Below, piece after piece: positions 55,201 through 63,394 of a DNA stretch of 64,000 nucleotides (its first letter is position 1; each line of letters begins with the position of its first letter). Under the pieces are notes generated by a model that saw only the letters and a program-made list of their open reading frames with translations, searched no databases and was not told the DNA's origin. The position numbers and the translations under genes are program-made. Source of the DNA: Flavobacterium hibisci (GTDB taxonomy: Bacteria; Bacteroidota; Bacteroidia; Flavobacteriales; Flavobacteriaceae); the NCBI RefSeq assembly GCF_020026925.1, contig NZ_JAIQDW010000007.1, forward strand, positions 124,001 through 188,000, read 5' to 3'.

Positions 55201-56514
55201 TGCTCCAAAAAAATCCTTTACATTCCAGTCACTTGGAATATCCAGCAGCTGTTTCATCTGTTCCTTCACAGGAAGATTAGACCTGAACTGGCTGCCAAAA
55301 AGAAAAAGTGCAGGCTTTCCGCCATCTATCTGCTTGCGCACTGTATCAACTGCTAGATGGGTTTTTCCTTTTGAGGCATTTCCTGAAATATAGGCTTCAG
55401 TTTCATTCACTGATTGAAGCATCGCAAAGATATTTATATAAGCATCAAAATTTCTAATTGTAAAATACGGCCCCAGCAGACAGTTTCGACATTCGCGTAT
55501 TTTTTGTTTAATTGAATGATCCGATTCTTTACGCTCAACATCCAAGCTTATATCCGCAACAGCTTCATCTCTGCTAAGGAAAGAATATTCATTATAATAA
55601 ACTTGAAATTCCTGTACAAAATTGTCTATCTCTGTAAGCAATGAATTAAGTTCGTGCCGTTCCTTCTGCTGTAAAATTATAACAGAAGCTCTAAGCAGTA
55701 CATTTCCTCTTTCTATTAACGTTACATGGCTGTCAACAAGTACAAATTTGCTTATCTTTTTTACTGTCTCCTCAAAACCAATAGAAACATCGTACTCCCT
55801 GATCTTCTTAATATCGTCTTCATAATCAATTTTAAATCTATCGATATCCAGATGAGCAGCCCTATCCAGTATGAGTTCAGCTAAAGAATTTCCTCCTATA
55901 AACTTTGAAATTTCTTCGTCAGCGGAGCCGTTAATGTGAAGCGTCTCTAAATATTTCGATTTAATGACCCTGGATTCCCTAACGATCTCAAACTTTTCTC
56001 TGAACCACTCAAAATCAAGTATTTTATCTGAAAAGAAATATCGCTGGACATTCGGATACTTCCTTAAATAATTTAATATTTCACTCTCTCCCCAATGGAT
56101 CAATTCTGGACTGCATGTAGATAATAAAACTGCTCTTCCTTTGTGTTTCTGTCCTCCGCAACTGTCAAACCATATTTTCTCAGAAGGTGTCATGGAAAGC
56201 TTACTGCATAAAAACCATTTTTTTAATCTTTCGCCATGCACATCTCCAGCTTTCTGCAGCGATTTTTTAATCTGTTCCTGTCTTCCGCTTTCGCTAAAAC
56301 GTCCAAAAAATTTGCACTGCCATCCCCAGACATCTCCGTTTGCAAATTCTAAATAAAATTCTACCCCATCACCTCCGCCACTGTCATCAATGGAAGTCAG
56401 TCTGCCTTGTGAAGAATATAATTCAAAGACTATCTGATAGCATAATTCTTCAAAACTTTTCTTTTTGTCATCTCCATAGGGTTTAAGGTTTTCCCATTTG
56501 ATTAGGTTGCTCAT
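52246..56514 (-). CDS. Avs-like STAND NTPase with N-terminal Mrr-like nuclease domain (1422 residues)
   Basis: Same architecture as the 1418-residue gene at 42491-46747. Mrr-like nuclease: SFEELCYQIVFEL (about 20-32), GGGDGVEFYLEF (about 46-57) and WGWQCKFF (about 62-69). NTPase: Walker A SGNASKGKTHL (about 377), Walker B LVLAIDGLNES (about 446) and ATYRSSYEE (about 487). Long sensor region with RYGKKYSWIAFYELAG at about 1076-1091. The two share plan and motifs but little direct identity, so they diverged long ago and may sense different phage proteins. It is read toward the left and diverges from the KAP gene. Base use is less AT-rich than in the peptide cluster. Confidence 0.75.
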   Translation of the reverse strand: MSNLIKWENLKPYGDDKKKSFEELCYQIVFELYSSQGRLTSIDDSGGGDGVEFYLEFANGDVWGWQCKFFGRFSESGRQEQIKKSLQKAGDVHGERLKKWFLCSKLSMTPSEKIWFDSCGGQKHKGRAVLLSTCSPELIHWGESEILNYLRKYPNVQRYFFSDKILDFEWFREKFEIVRESRVIKSKYLETLHINGSADEEISKFIGGNSLAELILDRAAHLDIDRFKIDYEDDIKKIREYDVSIGFEETVKKISKFVLVDSHVTLIERGNVLLRASVIILQQKERHELNSLLTEIDNFVQEFQVYYNEYSFLSRDEAVADISLDVERKESDHSIKQKIRECRNCLLGPYFTIRNFDAYINIFAMLQSVNETEAYISGNASKGKTHLAVDTVRKQIDGGKPALFLFGSQFRSNLPVKEQMKQLLDIPSDWNVKDFFGALEICARVNKTKLVLAIDGLNESAYWKDIWASGIEELANEIRLNFSNILLIATYRSSYEEVLFPKGYLSYPDGKWSLKVEVDGFTNYNVNEATERYFDHYGITLQNNSERIYHFIEPLYLTIFCEAKKGETVSFQNEDMFDIFEEYLQKCNENIVGRLGRELRYSKSFTRDILNKISGVLWNSDKRDVPLQDVVPAVLDTETLHAFEGEDLLIFRDWDGMEVVAFTYDLLNGYLIAKSILETVRDGNEVKALIKSKKFAVSLLGENRRHALYDDILRSFCILAIKRFGLECLISESYSLSKYTVEALFDLNADIILPYEALAKEMVTTAFRDTSKTWSLIDLFDTTELVIEHPLNFLFLSDLLRSMNVGFRDIYWTEKCRNSYFPDEDGNYYGYINHIEKAIREKEVISDRVHIAARKLMWMLTVTNRDMRDHATRTLYYYGRRFPKEFTELVSYSLAVNDPYVWERTLGAMYGVILAEHNSMDRKFREQHLKPMGRMLYSLIFSEDAPYGTTHYLARCYAAMSLETALKYYPDLLTEPEKNNIRAPYKTGGIRDWGEFDYERQKGTFSDPIYMDFSNYTIGQIVNDGRNYSDPESKKKVRRQIYWRIFQLGWDGLIFKEMDSRIQRMEHTSRGRRAKTERYGKKYSWIAFYELAGLRDDEGLLENEYGDFRIINPDIDLSFPEDLKDDESKFVDTDYLGDRNQSLMEWYRNGGGADVTKYLEVNGLNGEPGEWICMDGFISQEDKEIQRERFIFIRALIIKNKDLDDALLRLNKQNFRGRWLPEKRENHDCFAGEMYLFDGAIYDNYVKLSFIEDTKTYTVKKDHPDYRPQFNFDKFEMEYPEEIEVTKQIKKKFEILLPVMEYAFSSDSSSNNTGHRTVISKELFKELELVNEPDTFNLKDLNNRLASQQVNFNQDNNNRHNFVYLRKDLLDNFLTSHNCTLVWGIWGERNFSLGNINNMRDLHAESGLKNFPVFQSIEVYKQ

Positions 56515-56870
56515 TGCTATTATAATAAATTGGATGTTAAAGGGATTATTCGCGTCTGCTTCTCTAAAACAATAATTAGTTACTTACAAATTTATAAAAT
56601 TGGCCTACAAAAAAAATTAATCATTAAAATAAGAACGTTTTTTAATTAGCCCCCAAAACAATTTAATGAATGGTAATATTTATTCCCAATTAAAAATTAA
56701 AAAGTAAGCCATAAACGTTGCTAGACTTTTAACATCCGGTCAATACGGCTGGTATCTGAATATCACACACCCGTTAATATATTCTATCTGATGAACGGTG
56801 GCTAATATTTTATAGTCAGGAAGTAATTGTATATTTACCCATTGAATGTTTAATACTGCAATTACACACT
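56515..56870. promoter_or_regulatory. divergent intergenic region of Avs-like and KAP genes
   Basis: The 356 bases between the two divergent starts hold no gene. Both promoters should be here; a candidate plus-strand box is TATATTTAC near 56831. No strong palindrome is seen. Confidence 0.4.
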
Positions 56871-59846
56871 ATGGGGAAGTTTTTACGCAATTTTTTTCAA
56901 AGCACTTATATAATATTACCTGCTATTTTAATTTTTATCTTTCTTTACTTCCAAAAAGCGGTTAACTCATTGATCGAGAATTTTCTAATGTCCGCCCCCT
57001 CATATAACAAGTGGTACTTACAACTAATTTTGATGCTGGCCTTTATCAGCTCAATTCTCCTTCTGTATAAAAAACTAATTGTTAATAAATATCTGCCTGC
57101 TCCAGCTGAATATAACATTATTTTCCTACTGTCTATCCTGCTTCTGTATTATCGCTTTAATTGGAATGGATTAAACTGGAACCTGCATTCAATTGTCCAG
57201 ATCAAATGGTTTTCAATAAAATATATTGACTTGGCACTCGTACTTGCACTTCTGTACTTCTGTTTTAGCAGCTTCAGCCGTATTAGAAAAGCAATGAAGA
57301 AGCCTGCACTAGTAAACAATTTTCTAATAAGCGACGATCCAATTTCTTCTACTGGACAGGATCATGTAAATTTTAGTCCAATAATTGAAAAACTGACGGC
57401 AATATTACTGCATGACGAGCATCCAAAATCTATATCGATAGGTTTAGTCGGTCCGTGGGGCAACGGAAAATCCAGTTTGATACAGCTTGTCAAAAACAAT
57501 ATTGACAAATCTGAACAGTTTAAGAAAAAAGAAATAATCTCAATTCATTTCCTACCGTACCTTAATCACAATGAGAGTGAAATCATAAATGAGTTCTTTA
57601 CATTACTCAGCAACCAGCTAGCGCCATATAACGGGAAGTTGTCCAATCAGATCCTTGACTACTCAGAAAAATTAACAGACCTCTACCAAAATAAGAACCT
57701 CAAAAATTTTCTGGAGAACCATGTAACGAATTTCTCAAAGTCCTCGGCATGCGAGCTTTATGAAAACATCAACGTGATGCTTGGCGAAACAGATAAAAAA
57801 ATTATTGTGTTCATAGATGATCTGGACCGCCTCAACCAGAAAGAAATCCTTCAGACCCTTAAGCTTATCCGCAATACCGCCAACTTTACCAATACGTTTT
57901 TTGTGCTTGCAATGGATAAGCAGTATGTGATAAAACGGCTGACCGCCAAAGGGAATATTCTTGACACCAAGTTTGTCGATAAGTTTTTCCAGCTGGAGAT
58001 TTATCTTCCTGAAATAGAGAACAGTCTTCTGAAAAAGTACTTTATTTCGGAAATGCTGCGCCCATTCAGTCCGGCACCTACAGATTTGGAAATCAGGCTG
58101 AACGCTGCTCTTATGGAGCCAAATCTTCTCTTTGAGGATTATATAAAAAATTTCAGAGACGTCAAAAGGGTTGTCAACCAGATTAAGTACGATATTTCCC
58201 TTTTCAACGAGGATTTTTACTATCTGAACCTGACAGATTTTATAAACTTTACCTTCTTTAAGCTTAAATTTCCAAACATGGTAAAACAGCTAAACGACAG
58301 CAGAGGAGATTTTTTAACCGTTGACAAAATAAAAGGAACCTATAAGTTAAAGGAAGTACCAAAAGACCAGAAGAATATGGTTGAAAATATCATCTATTCG
58401 TCTGCTAATGAGTCCATAGGAAGCATTAAACATCTGGATTGTTACGAGCTTTATGCAAAGATTATAAGGGAAGGCGACTTTAGTAGTCCAAATGAAAAAA
58501 ATTCCCGAAGCGATAATCTGCTGCTTGTGAAAACAATGGCGCATCTATTTGGTAATGAAAATACTCCTGAAGGACAAGATTCCATTAGATTCATTAATAA
58601 CTTTCAAATGCTTGTACAGCAGCGCATCTTTCCAAACTACTTCAAACAGGCTGAATTTGATGCTTTATTTTCCGCTGATAGCCAGTCGCTTAAAAGCGAG
58701 CTGCTGAACATAAAAGCACAAGGCAAATCAGAACAGCTGATTGGCAGACTGAATTATTTTTTGACTGACAACCCGGAAAAAATACGTCGTACCATAGAGT
58801 GCCTGACAATTATCTATGAAATGGACGGCGTGGAGAGTCATTACAACCTGGATACGTTTAAACTTATAGAAAAATTTGCGGCACAGCTTTACGAGGCTCT
58901 TGGTGAAGGCAGAATCAAGGAATATCAAAAATGGCTAGATAAATCGCTCTTCAGCAATGATTCCTATTCTGATGAAACCAGGTTTTTCATAATAATTACA
59001 ATTTGGAAAATTAAGGATATGAATGAGCTTTGGAAACTTGAAAAATTCTATATCACCAATAAAGCCGTCGAATTATTTGAAAAATTTCTATCCCGCTATG
59101 AAACCATACTTTGGGATGTAGATAATTTTAGGATATACAGCCTCTATCATGGAGTAAAATTACTAAATAAGAATAAAGTCAATAAAATTTTGAAAGACTT
59201 TTGGCATCGCAACAGTATTGAGCTTTTATGCGTACAGTTTACCGAGCTAGATCCCTTTTCAAACACTGCATTTAGAATTTCTGAAACAGTTACTGAAATT
59301 TTTGGATCAAGAGATAAATATATTGATTTTGTAAAGGCTCATAAAGACAGCCCAATGCCAGAGATCAAGGAGTTCATTGATCTTTTCAAACTTTTAAAGG
59401 CCATTAACTTTCAATATACGCTAGAATATGATTTTGAGCAATCTCCGCTTATGCTGAGTAAAATTAGAATCTCGGAGAATGAGCCCGGACGTGAAGGATA
59501 CGGACAGCGAGAAAGGGATCCACAGGTAATAGTAAAAATAACGGATACCGATCTAGGTTATCATTTTGTAGCAGAAGCCAATTATAAGGAAAAATATGGT
59601 TTTAGCTTTACGATCTCTCAAGACGTTTTCTATCTGACCATTAATGTGCGTTACGAGAAAATTGACAGCCTTCTTTCAGATTTCGTAGAGGATATAATGA
59701 CTATGTATAACAACAATCCAAATTGGATTATCGATCAGGAAGTTATTACCGAAGGCATGAGAATCGAGCTTAAAGGAACTGATTATATAGAATTTATTTC
59801 CATTAAACCTAGACCTAACGAAGTAATAAAATATTTAAAAAAATAG
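56871..59846 (+). CDS. membrane KAP-family P-loop NTPase
   Basis: The N-terminal 140 residues contain four membrane helices (about 10-28, 48-64, 83-97, 118-133). A KAP ATPase follows: Walker A GPWGNGKSSL (about 194-203) and Walker B IIVFIDDLDRL (about 311-321), with LDTKFVDKFFQLEIYLPEIE after it. The rest (about 400-991) is a large helical region without a name. KAP NTPases with membrane segments occur in defence islands; in related systems they are thought to act at the membrane on phage entry or on partner effectors. The gene is alone on its strand and divergent to an Avs-like gene. Mode of action here is unknown. Confidence 0.82.
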   Translation: MGKFLRNFFQSTYIILPAILIFIFLYFQKAVNSLIENFLMSAPSYNKWYLQLILMLAFISSILLLYKKLIVNKYLPAPAEYNIIFLLSILLLYYRFNWNGLNWNLHSIVQIKWFSIKYIDLALVLALLYFCFSSFSRIRKAMKKPALVNNFLISDDPISSTGQDHVNFSPIIEKLTAILLHDEHPKSISIGLVGPWGNGKSSLIQLVKNNIDKSEQFKKKEIISIHFLPYLNHNESEIINEFFTLLSNQLAPYNGKLSNQILDYSEKLTDLYQNKNLKNFLENHVTNFSKSSACELYENINVMLGETDKKIIVFIDDLDRLNQKEILQTLKLIRNTANFTNTFFVLAMDKQYVIKRLTAKGNILDTKFVDKFFQLEIYLPEIENSLLKKYFISEMLRPFSPAPTDLEIRLNAALMEPNLLFEDYIKNFRDVKRVVNQIKYDISLFNEDFYYLNLTDFINFTFFKLKFPNMVKQLNDSRGDFLTVDKIKGTYKLKEVPKDQKNMVENIIYSSANESIGSIKHLDCYELYAKIIREGDFSSPNEKNSRSDNLLLVKTMAHLFGNENTPEGQDSIRFINNFQMLVQQRIFPNYFKQAEFDALFSADSQSLKSELLNIKAQGKSEQLIGRLNYFLTDNPEKIRRTIECLTIIYEMDGVESHYNLDTFKLIEKFAAQLYEALGEGRIKEYQKWLDKSLFSNDSYSDETRFFIIITIWKIKDMNELWKLEKFYITNKAVELFEKFLSRYETILWDVDNFRIYSLYHGVKLLNKNKVNKILKDFWHRNSIELLCVQFTELDPFSNTAFRISETVTEIFGSRDKYIDFVKAHKDSPMPEIKEFIDLFKLLKAINFQYTLEYDFEQSPLMLSKIRISENEPGREGYGQRERDPQVIVKITDTDLGYHFVAEANYKEKYGFSFTISQDVFYLTINVRYEKIDSLLSDFVEDIMTMYNNNPNWIIDQEVITEGMRIELKGTDYIEFISIKPRPNEVIKYLKK

Positions 59847-59954
59847 GCTCAGCAATATTTTTACAAGGGAAATAAAGTACTTTTTGTATTATGAGTTATA
59901 GGCTTGTCCATAAGCAAATCATGAAAGCAATAGATACAACATAGCTGCTTTTAA

Positions 59955-60680
59955 TCAGGCATTACGCAACTGTCCGTTAATTCGAAACCAAAAATTAATA
60001 TATAGAAAGTCTTGTCCAAATTCTATAAATTCCGCTATACGTCCATCATATTTATTTCTTGTACTTCCTCCTTTTACAACCGTCTCCCGATGCACTACAG
60101 CTGCAACACTGATATGAATATAGAATCCAATATCGCATCTTTCCATAAAATCTTTTTTGTTCCGCTTTTCTAAAATAAAGTTATTTTTGTAAAGATACGG
60201 ATCATTATTTTTAAAGGCTTTACTATAGCTTGATATAGATTGTCCGCCGCTTTGAGTCTTTCCAATAAAATTTTCCAGAAAGTAAACAGTCCAGTCCAGT
60301 CCAATTCCCCTATAAATTGATTAAGATAAAACCCTATAAAAATCGGTTCTCTTAAATTATCATAATATCTTATCTTAAAAGCCTTTGTTAATATTTCTAA
60401 GAAAAGCGGGTCAAACTCTTCACTCACATCATTGTTCACTTTAGAGAGCAGGTTTTTCAATCGTTCGAATTTATCAAAATGATATTGGTACCTTTCCCTT
60501 TCTTGAATATTAAAAACAATTACGGCCTTTAAATATTTTTCAACAGCCGTGCTTGCTAATGTCAGTCCCTGAACTGTAGATGGTTATTTAATAGCGAGTG
60601 GCGATATAATCCCGGTATGCGAGATCCATCAGGGCATATCCTGTCGTTAGTTCTTCCATGAATGTAATCGGTTTGTCCAT
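59955..60680 (-). pseudogene. HEPN-like gene, decayed by frameshifts and a repeated pentamer
   Basis: Joining frames gives MDKPITFMEELTTGYALMDL, AYRDYIATRY, then LLNNHLQF, GLTLASTAVEKYLKAVIVFN, then GELDWTVYFLENFIGKTQSG and on to DFLYINFWFRINGQLRNA. The part ...YIATRYLLNN...GLTLASTAVEKYLKA resembles a HEPN-type helical domain. The frame is broken after IATRY, again near QFRD, and a third time at three tandem AGTCC units (60288-60302). With two units the last frame is restored. The gene lies between the KAP gene and the integrase. It was probably once about 230 residues. Confidence 0.55.
60288..60302. repeat. tandem pentamer (AGTCC)x3 in a coding frame
   Basis: Three head-to-tail AGTCC units lie in the decayed HEPN-like gene. 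Removing one unit joins DWT to VYFLENF in frame. Slipped-strand change of unit number is the likely cause of this break. Confidence 0.7.
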
Positions 60681-60864
60681 AATAAATACTATTTTGGTTG
60701 TGCTTTAATTTGAAAGATCGAAGATATTCAAATAGTACGCACTGATCCTGCGCAGTAAATTAGAATCTTAAGATTAAGCCATATTTTTGTATTATAATCA
60801 ATAATAAAAATTGTAAAAGATATTTGGAGAATAAATTATTAAAATACATGTGATTATTAATAGA

Positions 60865-62580
60865 CTACTCCAGTTTCAAATAATTTTCTTTTTCGACATT
60901 CCATTTGTAACTCCCTATATATGTACTAAAAAACTTATTTATTAGATTTTCATCAGTAGTTAAAACTCCACTATCAGTATATTCTAAATTCAACACATTT
61001 CCTATTACTCTATAATTATATATTGGTTGTTTGTATTTCATCACATTTAAATCCAGCATCATTTTAAAACTTCCAGAACCGTAATTCAATTCAACATCTA
61101 AGAGTATCTCTTTATCTGTCAAAGTTTTATAAATATAAACTTGCTTAATGAGCTGTTTAAATATTTTAATAAGTTGTAGGCGATTATTGGGAAGATTTTT
61201 AATCATATCTTCTAGGCTTTCGCTTTCATCAAGATTATCCAATTGGTCAATTTGCTCGAATAGCCTTTTATTTAACAGCTCTAACTTTGATGAAATGGAA
61301 AGAGATTCTTTATTTACTTCTTCTTTCAATTCTTCATATTCATCGACTTCCAATCCCCCTCGTAAATACAACTTTAACAGTTGACTTTCTTTATTCTTTT
61401 GTGATCTAAGAGATTTCTCTAATATTTGAATTTCATTTCGAAGCGAAACAATTTCCGAATTAAGATTCTCTTTTAGCTGATCAATCTTATCAATTAATGA
61501 TAATAACTTCTTAGACTGTTTAAGCATATCTAAAATTGATGACTCTAAATAATCAATATTAATTCCCAAGTTTCCACAATTACCGCCTTTAAGTAATCGG
61601 CTGCTACATATATAGACTTTATCACCACCTGGAACAGGTTTATACTTTGCGAAGTAACCCCTGCCACAAACTGAACAAGTCAAAAGATCTTTTAAAAGAT
61701 AGTTGTATTTCATGTGGTTGTTACGATGAGTTTTCGTTTTAATAATATCATTGCAACCATCAAATAATTCCGTACTAATAATTGAATCAACTTCATACAA
61801 ATTACCTTTGAAGCGTCTTTGTCCTTTATAAATTGGATTCTTGATAATGTCCAATATTGTCTTGTCAGACCATATTACATCTTGTGCCTTCTTCTTTGTG
61901 TTATAATTTAATACTTGATTTTTAAAGCTAATATTGACGCGGGTTGGCGTGCCTTTAGAATTTAAAAAAGACGCAATTTTCTTAACACCATTACCATTTT
62001 TGTAAAGGTCGAATATTTCTTTTATTACTATGGATTCTATTTCATCAACAACTAATTTCTTATTTTCATTTTTTCTATAACCATATGGCAAGTTTTTACT
62101 ACCACCTGCATTACCATTGATTATCGATTGGAGTAACCCAGATTTCGAGCGTCGTTTCAATGTGCGTGACTCTGAGTCAGCGAACTCCATGAGTACTTGA
62201 AGTATAATATTCATAATGGAATCTCGCTCTAAATTCTCGTCAAGTGTAGACCGATTAATTGAAGTAATAAATATGGGTATCTTTTTTTCCGTTAGTTCAT
62301 CTATTAGAAGTCTTGTGACTTTTGGGTCACGACCTAAACGGGATATTTCCGTGATGTAAATTGCATCAAAATATTTCGAATCATTATTGATAATATTAAG
62401 TAGCTTAGTGAGTTCCGGTCGTTTTTCATTTTCTTTATACCCCGAAATTCTTTCCGCAAACACTTCTATATTTTCTTCACTATATTTGTTACCAATCGCA
62501 GTTTTACAATCAGAAACTTGTCGTGTGTAATCCTGTTTATCAACTGTTGATACCCTGGCGTATATGCAAACTTTTCCCAT
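60865..62580 (-). CDS. large serine recombinase, likely integrase of the island
   Basis: Catalytic domain with IYARVST (nucleophile S11) and EISRLGRD (about 79-86), Recombinase domain (about 160-270), a zinc-ribbon domain with CSVCGRGYF (about 300) and YICSSRLLKGGNCGN (about 326-340), and a coiled-coil (about 365-450) within the C-terminal part. The length of 571 fits phage- and ICE-type large serine integrases. Its start is 53 bases from the right junction, as is usual for an integrase next to attP. Such enzymes join a short core in attP and attB without need of host factors. No excision factor (RDF) is clear in the window. Confidence 0.93.
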   Translation of the reverse strand: MGKVCIYARVSTVDKQDYTRQVSDCKTAIGNKYSEENIEVFAERISGYKENEKRPELTKLLNIINNDSKYFDAIYITEISRLGRDPKVTRLLIDELTEKKIPIFITSINRSTLDENLERDSIMNIILQVLMEFADSESRTLKRRSKSGLLQSIINGNAGGSKNLPYGYRKNENKKLVVDEIESIVIKEIFDLYKNGNGVKKIASFLNSKGTPTRVNISFKNQVLNYNTKKKAQDVIWSDKTILDIIKNPIYKGQRRFKGNLYEVDSIISTELFDGCNDIIKTKTHRNNHMKYNYLLKDLLTCSVCGRGYFAKYKPVPGGDKVYICSSRLLKGGNCGNLGINIDYLESSILDMLKQSKKLLSLIDKIDQLKENLNSEIVSLRNEIQILEKSLRSQKNKESQLLKLYLRGGLEVDEYEELKEEVNKESLSISSKLELLNKRLFEQIDQLDNLDESESLEDMIKNLPNNRLQLIKIFKQLIKQVYIYKTLTDKEILLDVELNYGSGSFKMMLDLNVMKYKQPIYNYRVIGNVLNLEYTDSGVLTTDENLINKFFSTYIGSYKWNVEKENYLKLE

Positions 62581-62610
62581 TTGGCGATGTATTTAATATG
62601 CAAATATACA

Positions 62611-62639
62611 CCACCCCTTTTAATACCACAACAAATGTT
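62611..62639. other. right attachment junction
   Basis: The island side reads CCACCCCTTTTAATACCACAAC and then AATGTT (62634-62639), the core shared with 11611-11616. After it comM continues in frame (GCACTGGTTGGC). Confidence 0.75.
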
Positions 62640-63335
62640 GCACTGGTTGGCGGGGGAAGTTATCCCCAGCCGGGAGAAATCTCAATGGCGCATAACGGAG
62701 TCTTATTTCTGGATGAATTGCCGGAATTTAAAAGAGATGTGTTGGAGGTAATGCGGCAGCCTTTAGAAGACAGGGAAGTTACGATTTCAAGAGCAAAATT
62801 TACAGTAACCTATCCCTCTTCTTTTATGCTCGTGGCAAGTATGAATCCAAGTCCAAGTGGTTTTTTTAACGATCCATCAATACCCAATACTTCTTCCCCA
62901 CATGAAATGCAGCGCTACATGAGTAAAATTTCCGGACCTTTATTAGACCGGATCGATATTCATATTGAAGTAACACCAGTGCCTTTCGAGAAACTATCAG
63001 ATGATAATAAAGCAGAAAGCAGTGCTTCAATTAGACAAAGAGTAACTTCTGCACGTGAAGTACAGTCTGTTCGTTTTCAAGAATTGACAAATATTCATTA
63101 TAATGCACAAATGAGCAGTAAATTAATTCGGGAGTACTGTGTTCTTGATGAGCAATCAAAAGAATTACTGAAAACTGCCATGGAACGACTGAATCTTTCA
63201 GCAAGGGCTTACGACCGTATTTTAAAAGTTGCCAGAACCATTGCTGATTTAGATGCTGCTCCTCAGATAATTTCATCACATATTGCTGAAGCAATTCAGT
63301 ATCGAAGTCTTGATCGTGATGGGTGGTTGGGATAG
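62640..63335 (+). pseudogene. comM: comM (yifB) 3' part
   Basis: These 231 codons continue the first part at 10777-11616: ALVGGGSYPQPGEISMAHNG, then VLFLDELPEFKRDVLEVMRQ with the Walker B, RPLEDR-like REVTISRAK, the LLDRIDIHIEV sensor region and the C-terminal Mg-chelatase domain with SARAYDRILKVARTIADL. The frame runs backward from the core into island DNA as far as 62523, where an ATG would give a chimeric frame; expression of that is doubtful. Alone, this half lacks Walker A and cannot be a working ATPase. The host gene is therefore inactive while the island is present. Confidence 0.93.
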
Positions 63336-63347
63336 AGATTACACAAA

Positions 63348-63372
63348 AAAGACAGCCGTAAAAAGCTGTCTC
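63348..63372 (-). terminator. terminator between comM and the MFS gene
   Basis: GACAGC (63351-63356) pairs with GCTGTC (63365-63370). On the minus strand it ends in six T, so it ends the MFS transcript and may also stop comM. Confidence 0.7.
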
Positions 63373-63394
63373 ACATATAAGTTCATTTTAGAAT

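Larger units (their letters stand above)
11611..62639. mobile_element. 51-kb integrative island in comM, serine-integrase type
   Basis: The comM coding frame leaves after AATGTT at 11611-11616 and resumes after AATGTT at 62634-62639. Removing 51,023 bases restores ...TISNV|ALVGG..., the normal ComM sequence. The 571-residue large serine recombinase ends the island at its right border. The island carries Gabija, Avs-like, NB-ARC and KAP defence genes, a peptide secretion cluster and phage-like genes. I see no relaxase, coupling protein or VirB/Tra genes, so it looks mobilisable at most by integrase and outside help. Decayed HNH and HEPN genes and IS21-like ends show a layered history. Confidence 0.9.

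Noticed and set aside
62523..62639. ATG at 62523 as the true start of the right comM part
   Set aside because: Codons before 62634 are island DNA antisense to the integrase start; the comM homology begins exactly at the core.
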